Positions 17,676 to 26,597 of a stretch of 64,000 nt of DNA are shown piece by piece. Below the pieces are notes generated by a model. The model ran no database searches. It had not been told where the DNA came from and saw only the letters and a program-made list of their open reading frames with translations. The stretch lies in assembly GCF_000153025.1 (NCBI RefSeq), contig NZ_CH672434.1:54909-118908 (forward strand). The letters run 5' to 3'. Numbering within the stretch: the stretch's first letter is position 1; each line of letters opens with the position of its first letter. Made by a program: the position numbers and the translations under genes. This DNA is from Marinomonas sp. MED121. GTDB lineage: Bacteria > Pseudomonadota > Gammaproteobacteria > Pseudomonadales > Marinomonadaceae.

Positions 17676-18578
17676 ATGAAAAAAAATAATATCAACGTTA
17701 TGATGCTGAGAACCTTAATTTCTTTACGTGAAACGAAAAGCATCAGTCGAACGGCAGAACAATTAAATGTCACTCAATCGGCCATTAGTCATACGGTTCG
17801 CGCCCTAGAAGCCGCGATCAATACACCTGTGCTTGTACGCGAACCAAGAGGGGTTACTCTCACAGCGGCTGGAATAAGCGCTTGTGAGTCAGCCGGTATT
17901 GCGCTTGATTCAATTGACAATATTCTTAACCTTTCTGACTCCAGCGTATCCGGTGTAGTCACACTCGCCAGCATCGTCAGTGCCTCCAGAGTGATAGTGC
18001 CTGATGTGTTAACACATTTGAGTCGAGCCTATCCTAAGCTTGATGTTGAATTACTCATTGGCACAGATGAAGAAGTGAAAGAATGGGTGACGCTGGGGAT
18101 TGCAGATATCGGTATTGCCTTTGATTTTGACGCTAACGAGACAGACATACTTTACACAGATGAATTCTACCTTGTCTGTGCTTATCACCAGCCAAATCCA
18201 GCCAAGGTTACGCTTGATGCACTGAGTGAAAAAGCATTTATTATGTCTGCCGCAGGCTGTGAAACCCCCATTCAAAGACTTTTCAAACAAGCAGGCCTCA
18301 CACCCAAGGTCAAAACAAGCGTATCGGATATGAATGCATTATTTGCCATAGTCAGCGCAGGTTATGGCATCTCGATTGTCCCAGGTATTGCTTTCCCGAG
18401 TCATTGGCGACAGCTTGTGATAAGAAAGTCCCTCACGCCACAGCTCAGTTATAACTTATGTTTAATTAGTGCCAATCAAAAAGGGGAAGAGAGAGCAAGT
18501 AATGCTGAACTCACCGACATACTCGCTCAGGCTGTCAAGCAGTCAGCGGCGTCAAATAAGAACACCATCACCTGTTAA
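17676..18578 (+). CDS. LysR-family transcriptional regulator
   Basis: The 300-residue product starts with a LysR HTH (LISLRETKSISRTAEQLNVT-QSAISHTVRALEAAI) followed by a periplasmic-binding-type effector domain. It is divergent from the DMT transporter gene with an 80-bp shared control region, and convergent with the aldo/keto reductase gene. Transporter control is the likely role; the inducer is unknown. Confidence 0.9.
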   Translation: MKKNNINVMMLRTLISLRETKSISRTAEQLNVTQSAISHTVRALEAAINTPVLVREPRGVTLTAAGISACESAGIALDSIDNILNLSDSSVSGVVTLASIVSASRVIVPDVLTHLSRAYPKLDVELLIGTDEEVKEWVTLGIADIGIAFDFDANETDILYTDEFYLVCAYHQPNPAKVTLDALSEKAFIMSAAGCETPIQRLFKQAGLTPKVKTSVSDMNALFAIVSAGYGISIVPGIAFPSHWRQLVIRKSLTPQLSYNLCLISANQKGEERASNAELTDILAQAVKQSAASNKNTITC

Positions 18579-18664
18579 CAACAGATTGAATACCTTATTG
18601 CATAATGATGAGGATAATTTGTGAGAACCAAAAGCGTGTTCTCATGCAAACTAGCCAGAATGCA

Positions 18665-18687
18665 GAGCGACCTGAAACAGGCCGCTC
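18665..18687. terminator. Hairpin between convergent genes (possible terminator)
   Basis: GAGCGACCTG and CAGGCCGCTC pair with one mismatch around a 3-base loop, midway between the convergent LysR and aldo/keto reductase genes. No T-run follows on either strand, so terminator function is uncertain. Confidence 0.4.
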
Positions 18688-18711
18688 AATCAATAAGTTA
18701 AGAGACTTAAC

Positions 18712-19764
18712 TTAAATTGACGTCCCCAACTCATCCCAAATTGTCATACCAGACCAATCCGTTAAGAACTGATAAGGGTATTCAGGTAAACCAGGGGCTG
18801 ACACCTTAGTCAGTGCATTAATCTCTTTGCTCTCTAATACTAAGCGAATGGAGTTAAGGTTATCTTCTAACTGTTCTATGGTTCTTGCGCCTAATAATAA
18901 GGTGCTCACTGCAGGACGAGATAGTAACCAAGTTAAAGCCACATGAGACATAGGTATTTGATGTTGTGTCGCAATAGATTCCAGTGTATCTAACACTTGG
19001 TAATTTTTATCGGTATTACGCTTATCATAGGCTTCAACACCTCGCTTTGGGTTCTCACCTAATCGAGTACTGCCAGTTGGCGCAGCCTGACGGTTATATT
19101 TGCCTGTTAGCCAGCCGCCACCAAGAGGTGACCAAGGCGCTAGTCCAATGCCATTTTCAAGACAGCAAGGCAGTACTTCTATCTCAATACCACGATCCAA
19201 TAAGTTATATTGAGGTTGAACCGATACCGGTCTCGACACACCGAGCTTATCGCAAGTAGAGACTATTTTTTGAATCTGCCAACCAGATACATTAGACCAA
19301 GCGATATGGTGAATCTTACCCATTCGAATAAGATCCCCCAGAGTATTAACCGTCTCTTCTATGTCTGTTTGAGTATCCCAACCATGCATGTAATAGACAT
19401 CAATTGACTCTAACTGAAGGCGTTTAAGGCTCGCCTCAACCGATTTCACTATGGCACGACGTGAGCCACCATAACTGCCTGCAGGCGGTGCAAAACGCCC
19501 CTTGGTTGCCAGTATCATTTGCCCCAGACCGCCGCGTTGTTTAATCCAACGCCCAATTATTTCTTCTGAAAGACCCGCTGAATACACATCGGCCGTATCG
19601 ATAAAGGTACCGCCATAGTCAGCAAAACAATCTAATTGGCGAAAGGCGTCAACCTCATTAGTTTCTGCGCCAAATGTCATTGTCCCAAGGGCAAGCCTGG
19701 AAACAATGGGCCCATTTTGACCCAGTTGTTGATACGGCATATGAGTGTTGTTTGATGCTGTCAT
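18712..19764 (-). CDS. Aldo/keto reductase
   Basis: This is a NADPH-dependent TIM-barrel oxidoreductase. The 350-residue sequence contains the catalytic tetrad context: Asp and Tyr in DTADVYSAGLSEE, Lys in ILATKGRF, and His in VYYMHGWD, plus the C-terminal cofactor segment LLGARTIEQLEDNL. The N-terminus GPIVSRLALGTMTFG is typical. The physiological substrate is not evident. Confidence 0.9.
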   Translation of the reverse strand: MTASNNTHMPYQQLGQNGPIVSRLALGTMTFGAETNEVDAFRQLDCFADYGGTFIDTADVYSAGLSEEIIGRWIKQRGGLGQMILATKGRFAPPAGSYGGSRRAIVKSVEASLKRLQLESIDVYYMHGWDTQTDIEETVNTLGDLIRMGKIHHIAWSNVSGWQIQKIVSTCDKLGVSRPVSVQPQYNLLDRGIEIEVLPCCLENGIGLAPWSPLGGGWLTGKYNRQAAPTGSTRLGENPKRGVEAYDKRNTDKNYQVLDTLESIATQHQIPMSHVALTWLLSRPAVSTLLLGARTIEQLEDNLNSIRLVLESKEINALTKVSAPGLPEYPYQFLTDWSGMTIWDELGTSI

Positions 19765-20334
19765 ATTTTATTCTCCCTGATAAAAATAAAGACTTGCTAG
19801 CTAACTAAAATTTTATAAACAGCAAATGAGAAGTGACTGCTCTCTTCTTCTCATCAAAAATAAGAAAGGAAATTCACCTTAATAAGGTCGCTTCTCTAGA
19901 GGTTATAAAGTTAAAATTTATAAGTAATAGAAAGTTATGAGCAATAGAAAGTTATGGACTAAAATTATGGGCTAAAGATAGCGTTAAACGACCTGATTAA
20001 GACACTAGAAAATGAGCGCAAGCTAGCGGCTAAATAGAATGTCTTGTTATCAATATTAAAAGATTAATTAGGCACAGGTAACCGGCCTAGAATCTTAAAT
20101 ATGGCTTAATTTTCTTAACGTTTCTAAAACAAATAATTAAATTAGATTAATAACTTAAAGACTTTATTTGATTTTTAATGACGTAAAAGAAATGAGAAAC
20201 TCGAAGAATAGAAACTAGAAAAATAGAAAGCAAAAAATGAAGGTTAACCGCGCTGATTAGGAGCTTAAATGATAATAGGTTTTTCATCATTTAAGCCCCT
20301 AAAAGCAGCACACACAAATGGCTAGAACTGTTAA
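19765..20334. other. Intergenic region with short tandem units and a long hairpin
   Basis: No gene is seen. Around 19923-19960 the unit AATAGAAAGTTATGRRC occurs twice in tandem (about 17 bp). GCTTAAATGAT (20263-20273) and ATCATTTAAGC (20286-20296) form a perfect 11-bp stem that extends three further pairs after one mismatch. This lies 39 bp past the MYG1-family stop on the minus strand and may end that transcript, though no T-run follows. Confidence 0.55.
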
Positions 20335-21204
20335 TTAAGCCTTAAGCGCCATATCGGCCATTTTCATCACGCTTTCAAATGATTGGGCACCACCGATAAA
20401 GCAACCATTGTGACAGAACATAGCATCTTCTATACCAGTGACCTCTTGTAGCTCTTTACCGGCTAAACCTGCCCAAGGGCTAGGTAACGATTTTCGATCT
20501 TCAAAAGAGCCAAGCTCAACCGGGACTGTCTGAATACGCCATTCTCCCGTGTCAGAAGGATAAACCACATACAAGGCTTCTTCAGATAATCTATGTACCG
20601 TTGTTTTCCAAGGGGTATATTGCTCAAGCACGATCAATCTTGGATCTTCTGCCTTTTCAATGGCTTTAGCGACAATCTCTTTCGCACTAATACCACCGGT
20701 TGCAGCCGCAATAAAACGCGTTAAAACACGAGAAGCGAAGCTTACAGCCTCTTCAAAGCAAGCGTCATAATCACTCTCTTCTTGCCAAGTTGGGTTAAAC
20801 ATAGAAATGGTTTGGCTAAGGCTAATGCCTTTAGAAACACCTTCAACATGGCCACAATCAACCGCATCGATGACAGAAACAAGACCCGTATCGACAGAGT
20901 GAGCCACTTCTTTGTTACCACCACAAATCTCGACACCGTATTTTTTCCAGATCAAACCAAAAGAAGAATAAGGGATGCCATTTTCACGCTCACCTGCTCC
21001 ACCTCTTTGGTGATGATCAAAGCGACCAGCATCGGCATCATAAATACCGCCTACATCCAATACGATATCAGCTTGTTTGATAACCTCTAGATCACGAGTA
21101 CGAACCAGATTAAAGCTAGAAAAAATTGTTTTCAGTGCCGCGACGCTAAAAACATCATCAGCATGAAAGTTACCATTGTGGGTTGCTATCGTAATATCAG
21201 TCAT
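20335..21204 (-). CDS. MYG1-family (UPF0160) metal-dependent hydrolase
   Basis: This is a DHH-like metal-dependent protein, homologous to eukaryotic MYG1, for which 3'-5' RNA exonuclease activity has been reported. The 289-residue product starts ITIATHNGNFHADDVFSVAAL with the metal-binding HNGxxHADD, then DVGGIYD, RFDHHQRGG (second metal motif) and the C-terminal AMFCHNGCFIGGAQSFES. All are conserved family features. The bacterial role is not established. It is transcribed alone. Confidence 0.9.
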   Translation of the reverse strand: MTDITIATHNGNFHADDVFSVAALKTIFSSFNLVRTRDLEVIKQADIVLDVGGIYDADAGRFDHHQRGGAGERENGIPYSSFGLIWKKYGVEICGGNKEVAHSVDTGLVSVIDAVDCGHVEGVSKGISLSQTISMFNPTWQEESDYDACFEEAVSFASRVLTRFIAAATGGISAKEIVAKAIEKAEDPRLIVLEQYTPWKTTVHRLSEEALYVVYPSDTGEWRIQTVPVELGSFEDRKSLPSPWAGLAGKELQEVTGIEDAMFCHNGCFIGGAQSFESVMKMADMALKA

Positions 21205-21470
21205 TGGAGTTGTATCTTGCCTGTTGCATAAGAGAGTAATACTAGGGATAAAGTGTTTAGAAGATATTAATTAAGGTTTATGTCATACAATCAACCTGAA
21301 TTAACCTTGCCACTTAGAAGCCCCTAAAAAAGATACGGGGATTCTATAGCAAGATGGCTGACAAAAATAGCGGATTCAAATGACAAACTAGGATAATTGA
21401 ATGAATGCTTATGTTTCTCCCAATCTCTGCTTGTTACCTAAAACCAAGAGAAACTAACCCAATCTAGCCT

Positions 21471-22034
21471 TTAGTTTAGCGAGCAATCGAGCTCGCCAAT
21501 CAGCGTCAAAACCTCTGCCAGAGTCTCATCGGGTTTAGCACCTTCTGTATAGACAATATGTGTGGCAAGCTCATAATTCGATTTGTGTTCAATGAAGTGT
21601 CGGTTCAACTGTGCATCTTCATCTTTTTGATCGCCGTTTAAACACTTTAAGCACAGCGTTTTATCAGGAGAAGGCAATAATAAAATGACATATTTAAAAG
21701 ACTTAAGTGCCGCTTTAGCTCGTTGCAAATAAGCATCATCTTCGTAAACAGAATGACCCGCACCAAAGTCAATGACACAATTGCTATGCTCTCCTAATAA
21801 GCGCTCAACTGCATGAATCTCAAACTGTTTCCAATAGCGATAGACGCCAAATGCAACTTCTGTTTGATCAAGCATTCTAGCATGCTTATGGTCATAGCCT
21901 ATCTCTTTATAATAATCCCAACGAAACTCATCCATCGACTTTTGAGGCAGCTTTAGATGTGAAGCCAAGAGCTTACCTATCGTGCTTTTACCGACGCCCA
22001 TAGGGCCAATCAATACGATATCTAGTTTGTTCAA
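21471..22034 (-). CDS. Shikimate-kinase-like P-loop protein
   Basis: The 187-residue product has a Walker A motif GPMGVGKST (about 10-18) at the N-terminus and the arrangement of small nucleotide-metabolite kinases. Downstream of the P-loop it carries KSMDEFRWDYYKEIG and VIDFGAGHSVYED, which resemble but do not match shikimate kinase exactly. It could be a diverged shikimate kinase or an adenylate/gluconate-kinase-like ATPase. The genome presumably has another aroK, so its substrate is uncertain. Confidence 0.65.
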   Translation of the reverse strand: MNKLDIVLIGPMGVGKSTIGKLLASHLKLPQKSMDEFRWDYYKEIGYDHKHARMLDQTEVAFGVYRYWKQFEIHAVERLLGEHSNCVIDFGAGHSVYEDDAYLQRAKAALKSFKYVILLLPSPDKTLCLKCLNGDQKDEDAQLNRHFIEHKSNYELATHIVYTEGAKPDETLAEVLTLIGELDCSLN

Positions 22035-22165
22035 AATCCCTTCTCCTTATTTTATGAAGACACAGCAGTTTTAATTCAAAAAGAATAATATTTATTCACG
22101 AACTAAAAACCAATATCATTTATATTTTGCAAACCTATGATTCAACAATATTAAAATTAAGAAAT

Positions 22166-22462
22166 TCATTGCCCAAATGACTTATATAATTCTAACAATG
22201 CTATAGTACAAAAAATGAACAGAGCCACATAAATATAAGCAATAAACAACCATACTTTATGACGTTTTCTTTTTTCTTCGACAAAACCACATGCAGAGTG
22301 AAGGAAAAAAACATTAAATATTAAAACAATACACCAAGGAGCTAATAGAGACATTATTAGCCTTTCCGTTGGTGATATAAAATAAATCATAAAAAAACTA
22401 AAAATATTTATTCCAAAAAGAATAAAAAATATCAAATCTGGCTTTTTAGTCAAATTAGACAT
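22166..22462 (-). CDS. Small membrane protein of unknown function
   Basis: This is a 98-residue protein with three hydrophobic segments (about 9-29, 33-55 and 71-92). It was not recognised. Its ATG lies 8 bp inside the end of the upstream membrane-protein gene, so the two are translationally coupled. Both look unusually AT-rich for this window. Confidence 0.6.
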   Translation of the reverse strand: MSNLTKKPDLIFFILFGINIFSFFMIYFISPTERLIMSLLAPWCIVLIFNVFFLHSACGFVEEKRKRHKVWLFIAYIYVALFIFCTIALLELYKSFGQ

Positions 22463-23135
22463 TTTTCAAGACTCCCTGAGGTGAGGTATAAACTACATAG
22501 GCAAATATCATGATTAAAATCATAGAAAAGTCATGAATACTGCTCAAAATAACACCAGCGATTGGAGTCCATTCCCATTGGCTCATATACACTGCAAAAA
22601 GTATATTTGAAGATAGCTTCGCAAGAATAAATATAAAAGCACCTCCAACTAATATGATCCATTGCTTTTCTCTAGTTGCTTTCCAGCTTGATACAAAAGA
22701 TGTAACAGGACCTTCTCGCTCATAAATAAGAAAAAAACCAGCGTAAGAAGATCTGGCCAAGACAAAGAATGCAGGCAAAATCAGAAGAATGAACCCGCAT
22801 GCTACTGAAAAAGAAATGATTGAAAAAAGTAAAATAGATGGAACCCAAATTAATAAAGATAACTTATAATGAGAAAACAAACTGTTTTTATTTATTGAAG
22901 TATCAGATGATATTGTGGATATAATTAATGACAAAATCATTGGAAAAACTAAAAAACTAAAAGTGTTAGCAAGTATAAATACGCCATTATCGCCAACATA
23001 TTCAAAATGAATTCTTCCATAAATATAAATCACATTCACAAAAACAATGAACGGAAGAACGTTCTTTAATAACCTGCCAAAATTTCCGATAAAAAAATTC
23101 CAAGTAGTTTTAAAATGCAAAATTAGATTTTTCAT
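22455..23135 (-). CDS. Polytopic membrane protein of unknown function
   Basis: The protein has about 226 residues from the ATG at 23135, which has AAGGA upstream; the longer frame from 23276 adds 47 residues with no ribosome-binding site and is less likely. At least five or six hydrophobic segments are visible, for example LVFPMILSLIISTIS and FSVACGFILLILPAFFVLA, consistent with a DUF-type membrane protein (YciC/GlyDH-like topology). The role is unknown. It is co-transcribed with the overlapping small membrane gene. Confidence 0.6.
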   Translation of the reverse strand: MKNLILHFKTTWNFFIGNFGRLLKNVLPFIVFVNVIYIYGRIHFEYVGDNGVFILANTFSFLVFPMILSLIISTISSDTSINKNSLFSHYKLSLLIWVPSILLFSIISFSVACGFILLILPAFFVLARSSYAGFFLIYEREGPVTSFVSSWKATREKQWIILVGGAFIFILAKLSSNILFAVYMSQWEWTPIAGVILSSIHDFSMILIMIFAYVVYTSPQGVLKNV

Positions 23136-23415
23136 ATTTTCCTTTTCGTTAAATCCAAACGTTATATAGAAAAATTCTACGTAAAGATAAGATTTGATTT
23201 GTATGATAAAAAGGAAGGGGATCTGAAAAGAGTTTTGATTTTTAACAACACCCATCCTTGGTTTTTGTTGTCGCAAGATTCTACAGATTATTGTATAAAT
23301 TTCTATAGCTACCTTGAGATAAAGTAGCGTTTTTACAATTGAAAAGATAACTAGGTAGTTTTAGAAGAAAACATAATAAACGCTTTAAAAAATAGATCTG
23401 AAACCTATCTCTAAA

Positions 23416-24315
23416 TCAATGCAGCCATGGGGCGTTATGGCAATAATTTGATAAGAAGTCGATAAAGATACGTACCTTAGGAGGCACGTGTTCGCGATGA
23501 GGATACACGGCATATATGCCGCTCGGTTTAAGTTTGTAATCTGTTAATAATGGCTGTAATAAGCCTTTTTCAAAATCATTTTGCAAACAAAATTTGGTGA
23601 GTGCGGAAATGCCCTGCCCACTTTTTGATAACGCAATCACCGCAGCGACCGAGTTACTTTTTAACTGGCTGTGCATCTGTACACTCTGCTTCTGGCCTTT
23701 CTTTTCAAACTCCCAGGTGAGAGGTGAGCTAAAAAGAGACAAGCTGATCCAATCATGTTTTTGTAAGTCCTGTGGGGTTTTAGGCGTGCCTTTTTGCGCT
23801 AAATATTCAGGGCTAGCAAACACGCTAACCGGCGTTTCACATACCAACTTGGCCACCAGATTAGACTCTTGTAACCAGCCAATTCGAATCGCCAGATCAA
23901 CCCCCTCTTCCACCATATTGATAATGCGATCTTCCAATAACAAATCGATTTTCAATAAGGGATACAAGGCTCGGACTTCTTTAATCACAGGTATTAGGTG
24001 CTCAGTACCAAAGCTAACGGGACAAGAAATTCTTAGGGTGCCAGTCGGTTGGTTTTGATACTCTTTCAGCTCGCTTAAAGCAATTTTCGTGCGATTAACA
24101 ATTTCGGCACTATGTCGATAAAAAATCTCGCCCGCTTCCGTCAGGCTCAAACTGCGTGTCGTGCGATTAAGCAAACGCACCCCCACCTCTTTTTCTAACT
24201 GGACAATTTGTTTACTCACAGCAGATTTGGCCACCCCTAATTGCCGTGCTGCCTCAGAGAAACTCTTGGTTTCAACCACACGGGTAAACACACCAATGCG
24301 CCTTAACTCATCCAT
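23416..24315 (-). CDS. LysR-family transcriptional regulator
   Basis: The 299-residue product has the N-terminal HTH FSEAARQLGVAKSAVSKQIVQLEKEVG and a LysR substrate-binding domain, in the CrgA/AaeR-like subgroup (FTRVVETKSFSEAA, RLLNRTTRSLSLTEAGE). It is divergent from an Old Yellow Enzyme gene that it probably controls. Upstream of its start three 14-bp units (24319-24360) lie in the 5' region. Confidence 0.9.
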   Translation of the reverse strand: MDELRRIGVFTRVVETKSFSEAARQLGVAKSAVSKQIVQLEKEVGVRLLNRTTRSLSLTEAGEIFYRHSAEIVNRTKIALSELKEYQNQPTGTLRISCPVSFGTEHLIPVIKEVRALYPLLKIDLLLEDRIINMVEEGVDLAIRIGWLQESNLVAKLVCETPVSVFASPEYLAQKGTPKTPQDLQKHDWISLSLFSSPLTWEFEKKGQKQSVQMHSQLKSNSVAAVIALSKSGQGISALTKFCLQNDFEKGLLQPLLTDYKLKPSGIYAVYPHREHVPPKVRIFIDFLSNYCHNAPWLH

Positions 24316-24318
24316 TTG

Positions 24319-24360
24319 ACTTCATCCACTTAACTTCATGCACTTATCTTCATCCGCATA
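24319..24360 (-). repeat. Three 14-bp tandem units upstream of a LysR gene
   Basis: ACTTCATCCACTTA, ACTTCATGCACTTA and TCTTCATCCGCATA follow each other immediately before the start of the LysR gene, in its leader. Confidence 0.7.
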
Positions 24361-24519
24361 GTCTCAATCACTTTCGTTAACTCTCACTTCACTGTACACC
24401 AAAAGAGAACAAAGAAACCACTTTTACCTATCTAGTACAAATATTAGAAACAGATAAGCTAGCCCTATCACCTTATCCAATTAATGAAATGAACGACAAA
24501 AGCGTTCACAGGAGTATCT

Positions 24520-25572
24520 ATGAGTCACCTTAATACCTTGTTTCACTCTGTTGATCTTGGGGCCAATTTAACCCTAAAAAACCGTATTATCATGGCGCCT
24601 CTCACACGTTCTATGGCAGATGACGAGCTAGTCCCCACCGAAGCCATGGCGGCTTATTATGGCCGTCGTGCCGATGCGGGATTAATCATCAGTGAGGCAA
24701 CCTTAGTATCACAAGACGGTCAGGGTTATCCCAATACACCAGGGCTTTATACTCAAGCTCAGGTTGATGGCTGGAAGAAAGTTACCCAACGAGTACATCA
24801 AAATGGCGGCAAGATTTTTGCGCAAATTTGGCACACAGGCCGTGTTTCTCATTCAATTTATCATAATGGTGTTTTGCCTATGGCACCCTCAGCGGTGCCT
24901 ATCGTGGGCCACGGCCATGTACCACGAACTGATAAATTGGAATACGAAACACCTCGTGTCATAACAAAAGAGGAAATTAAACGTGTTCAAAACCAGTTCG
25001 CTATCGCGGCTAAAAATGCCATAGAAGCAGGATTTGACGGGGTTGAAATTCACGGCGCCAATAGCTACCTCATTGATGAATTTCTTCACTGGGATACCAA
25101 CCGTCGTGAAGATGAATATGGTGGCACAGTCGAAAACATGACTCGCTTTTTATTTGAGATTCTCGATCAAGTCAAAGCAGCGATTCCAGAGGGAAAAATT
25201 GGTTTGCGCCTTTCGCCACAGGCTTACATTAACTTAGAACACGATGATCGCGACAAGCAGGTGTTTGATTACTTACTGCCGCTGCTCAATCAATACGATT
25301 TAGCATACGTTCATACGGGTATGTTTTTTGATGAGCCCTACGAGCATTTAGGCGGAACAGTGACTCAGTACATTCGTCAACATTATCGCGGCACGCTCAT
25401 CGCATCCGGCGGTTACAGTGTAAAAAGTGGTGCTGCCGCCATTGAAAATGGGGATGCAGACCTGATTGCAATTGGCCGACCTTTTATTGCCAACCCAGAC
25501 TTTGTTGAAAAGGTAAAACAGGATAAAACCTTAGTTGAATATAATAACGACATGTTGAATGAGCTTTACTAA
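24520..25572 (+). CDS. nemA: Old Yellow Enzyme-type alkene reductase (NemA-like)
   Basis: This is a cytoplasmic FMN-dependent NAD(P)H reductase of activated double bonds and nitro compounds. The 350-residue product shows IIMAPLTRSMADD near the FMN site, AAYYGRRADAGLIISEAT, the substrate-binding pair in HGANSYLIDEFL and the phosphate-binding IAIGRPFIANPDFVEK. GGAG precedes the start. It is divergent from a LysR-type gene that likely responds to an electrophile. Confidence 0.92.
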   Translation: MSHLNTLFHSVDLGANLTLKNRIIMAPLTRSMADDELVPTEAMAAYYGRRADAGLIISEATLVSQDGQGYPNTPGLYTQAQVDGWKKVTQRVHQNGGKIFAQIWHTGRVSHSIYHNGVLPMAPSAVPIVGHGHVPRTDKLEYETPRVITKEEIKRVQNQFAIAAKNAIEAGFDGVEIHGANSYLIDEFLHWDTNRREDEYGGTVENMTRFLFEILDQVKAAIPEGKIGLRLSPQAYINLEHDDRDKQVFDYLLPLLNQYDLAYVHTGMFFDEPYEHLGGTVTQYIRQHYRGTLIASGGYSVKSGAAAIENGDADLIAIGRPFIANPDFVEKVKQDKTLVEYNNDMLNELY

Positions 25573-25618
25573 GGCATTGTGCCCAATTAAAAGCATCATT
25601 TAGAAAAACGATGAAAGG

Positions 25619-25658
25619 CACCCAACTAGAATTTAGCCGTTTTAGTTTGGGTGTTTTT
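25619..25658 (+). terminator. Rho-independent terminator after the alkene reductase gene
   Basis: CACCCAACTAGAA pairs with TTTTAGTTTGGGTG (one bulge) and is followed by TTTTT. The rest of 25573-25879 shows nothing else. Confidence 0.8.
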
Positions 25659-25879
25659 ATGAAATAACTTTAATTTATAGAAGCTGTAAGCATCGCCTAA
25701 TTAGCCAAGACCGCATAAGAAAAACATAATATAAGCAGATTTAGCACGCATCTATGTTAAGCTCGCCCCAATATAAATTCGATCGAATTACAAACGCACT
25801 TTTAAAAGGGTTCCTTAGCACTAAAACAACCCTTTTTAACTTAAATCTAGCGCTGTTTAAATCATCACAAAGGTCAGTT

Positions 25880-26479
25880 ATGAACAAACCCTACTCCCAA
25901 GCCTCTGAGAATAATAAAGAACCTATTCGCCAGATACTCGCGCCCTATATCAAAGAAGGTGGCATTCTCTTAGAAATAGGCAGTGGCACAGGGCAACATG
26001 GTGAGCACATAACACAGCACTACCCTGATCTTGCGTGGCAAACAAGCGACCAAACCGCTTATCTTGACGGCATTAACCTCTGGGTAGCGGATGCACAACG
26101 CGATAACTTCAAAGCACCACTCGAACTTGAAGTTAGCACGGCGAAATGGACCCATGAGAAAGTCGACTTTCTTTATTCTGCCAATACCGCTCACATTATG
26201 TCTTGGGAAGAAGTGGAGAAGTTCTTTGAATTTGTGCCTAACGTACTCAAAGAAGGGGGTTATTTCTTCCTTTATGGCCCATTTAACTATCAAGGCCAAT
26301 TTACCAGTGAGAGTAATGCCCGTTTTAATGACTGGTTAAAAGAACAAGCTCCGCACCGTGCCATTCGAGACTTCGAAACCGTCAATAAATTAGCCTGTGA
26401 GCAAGAGTTAGAACTGATTGCAGACAACCCAATGCCAGCCAACAACCGTTTATTAGTTTGGCGAGTGAGTGCGAAGTAG
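25880..26479 (+). CDS. DUF938-type class I SAM-dependent methyltransferase
   Basis: The 199-residue protein has the SAM-binding glycine motif EIGSGTGQHGEHI (about residues 31-43), YPDLAWQTSDQ as the motif II acidic loop, and LYSANTAHIMSWEEVE typical of DUF938. I chose the ATG at 25880 (AAAGGTCAG upstream, conserved start MNKPYSQASENN); a longer frame from 25754 reaches into unconserved sequence. The methyl acceptor is unknown. Confidence 0.8.
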   Translation: MNKPYSQASENNKEPIRQILAPYIKEGGILLEIGSGTGQHGEHITQHYPDLAWQTSDQTAYLDGINLWVADAQRDNFKAPLELEVSTAKWTHEKVDFLYSANTAHIMSWEEVEKFFEFVPNVLKEGGYFFLYGPFNYQGQFTSESNARFNDWLKEQAPHRAIRDFETVNKLACEQELELIADNPMPANNRLLVWRVSAK

Positions 26480-26548
26480 TATTTTATTGGAACGAAAGTA
26501 ACCAATAAAATAAGGCAGGCACTGTCAGTGACACTATTGAAAACAAAG

Positions 26549-26573
26549 CAAATTGGGATGCCTGTCCTAATAG
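26549..26573. repeat. Isolated REP-like transposon-end sequence
   Basis: AATTGGGATGCCTGTCCTAA matches the transposon-end sequence found repeatedly at 29-35 kb. It stands alone between two convergent genes. An inverted partner AGGCAGGCA lies about 50 bp to the left near 26513-26521. Confidence 0.6.
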
Positions 26574-26597
26574 GGGTGCCCAACTTAATGGCTTAAT

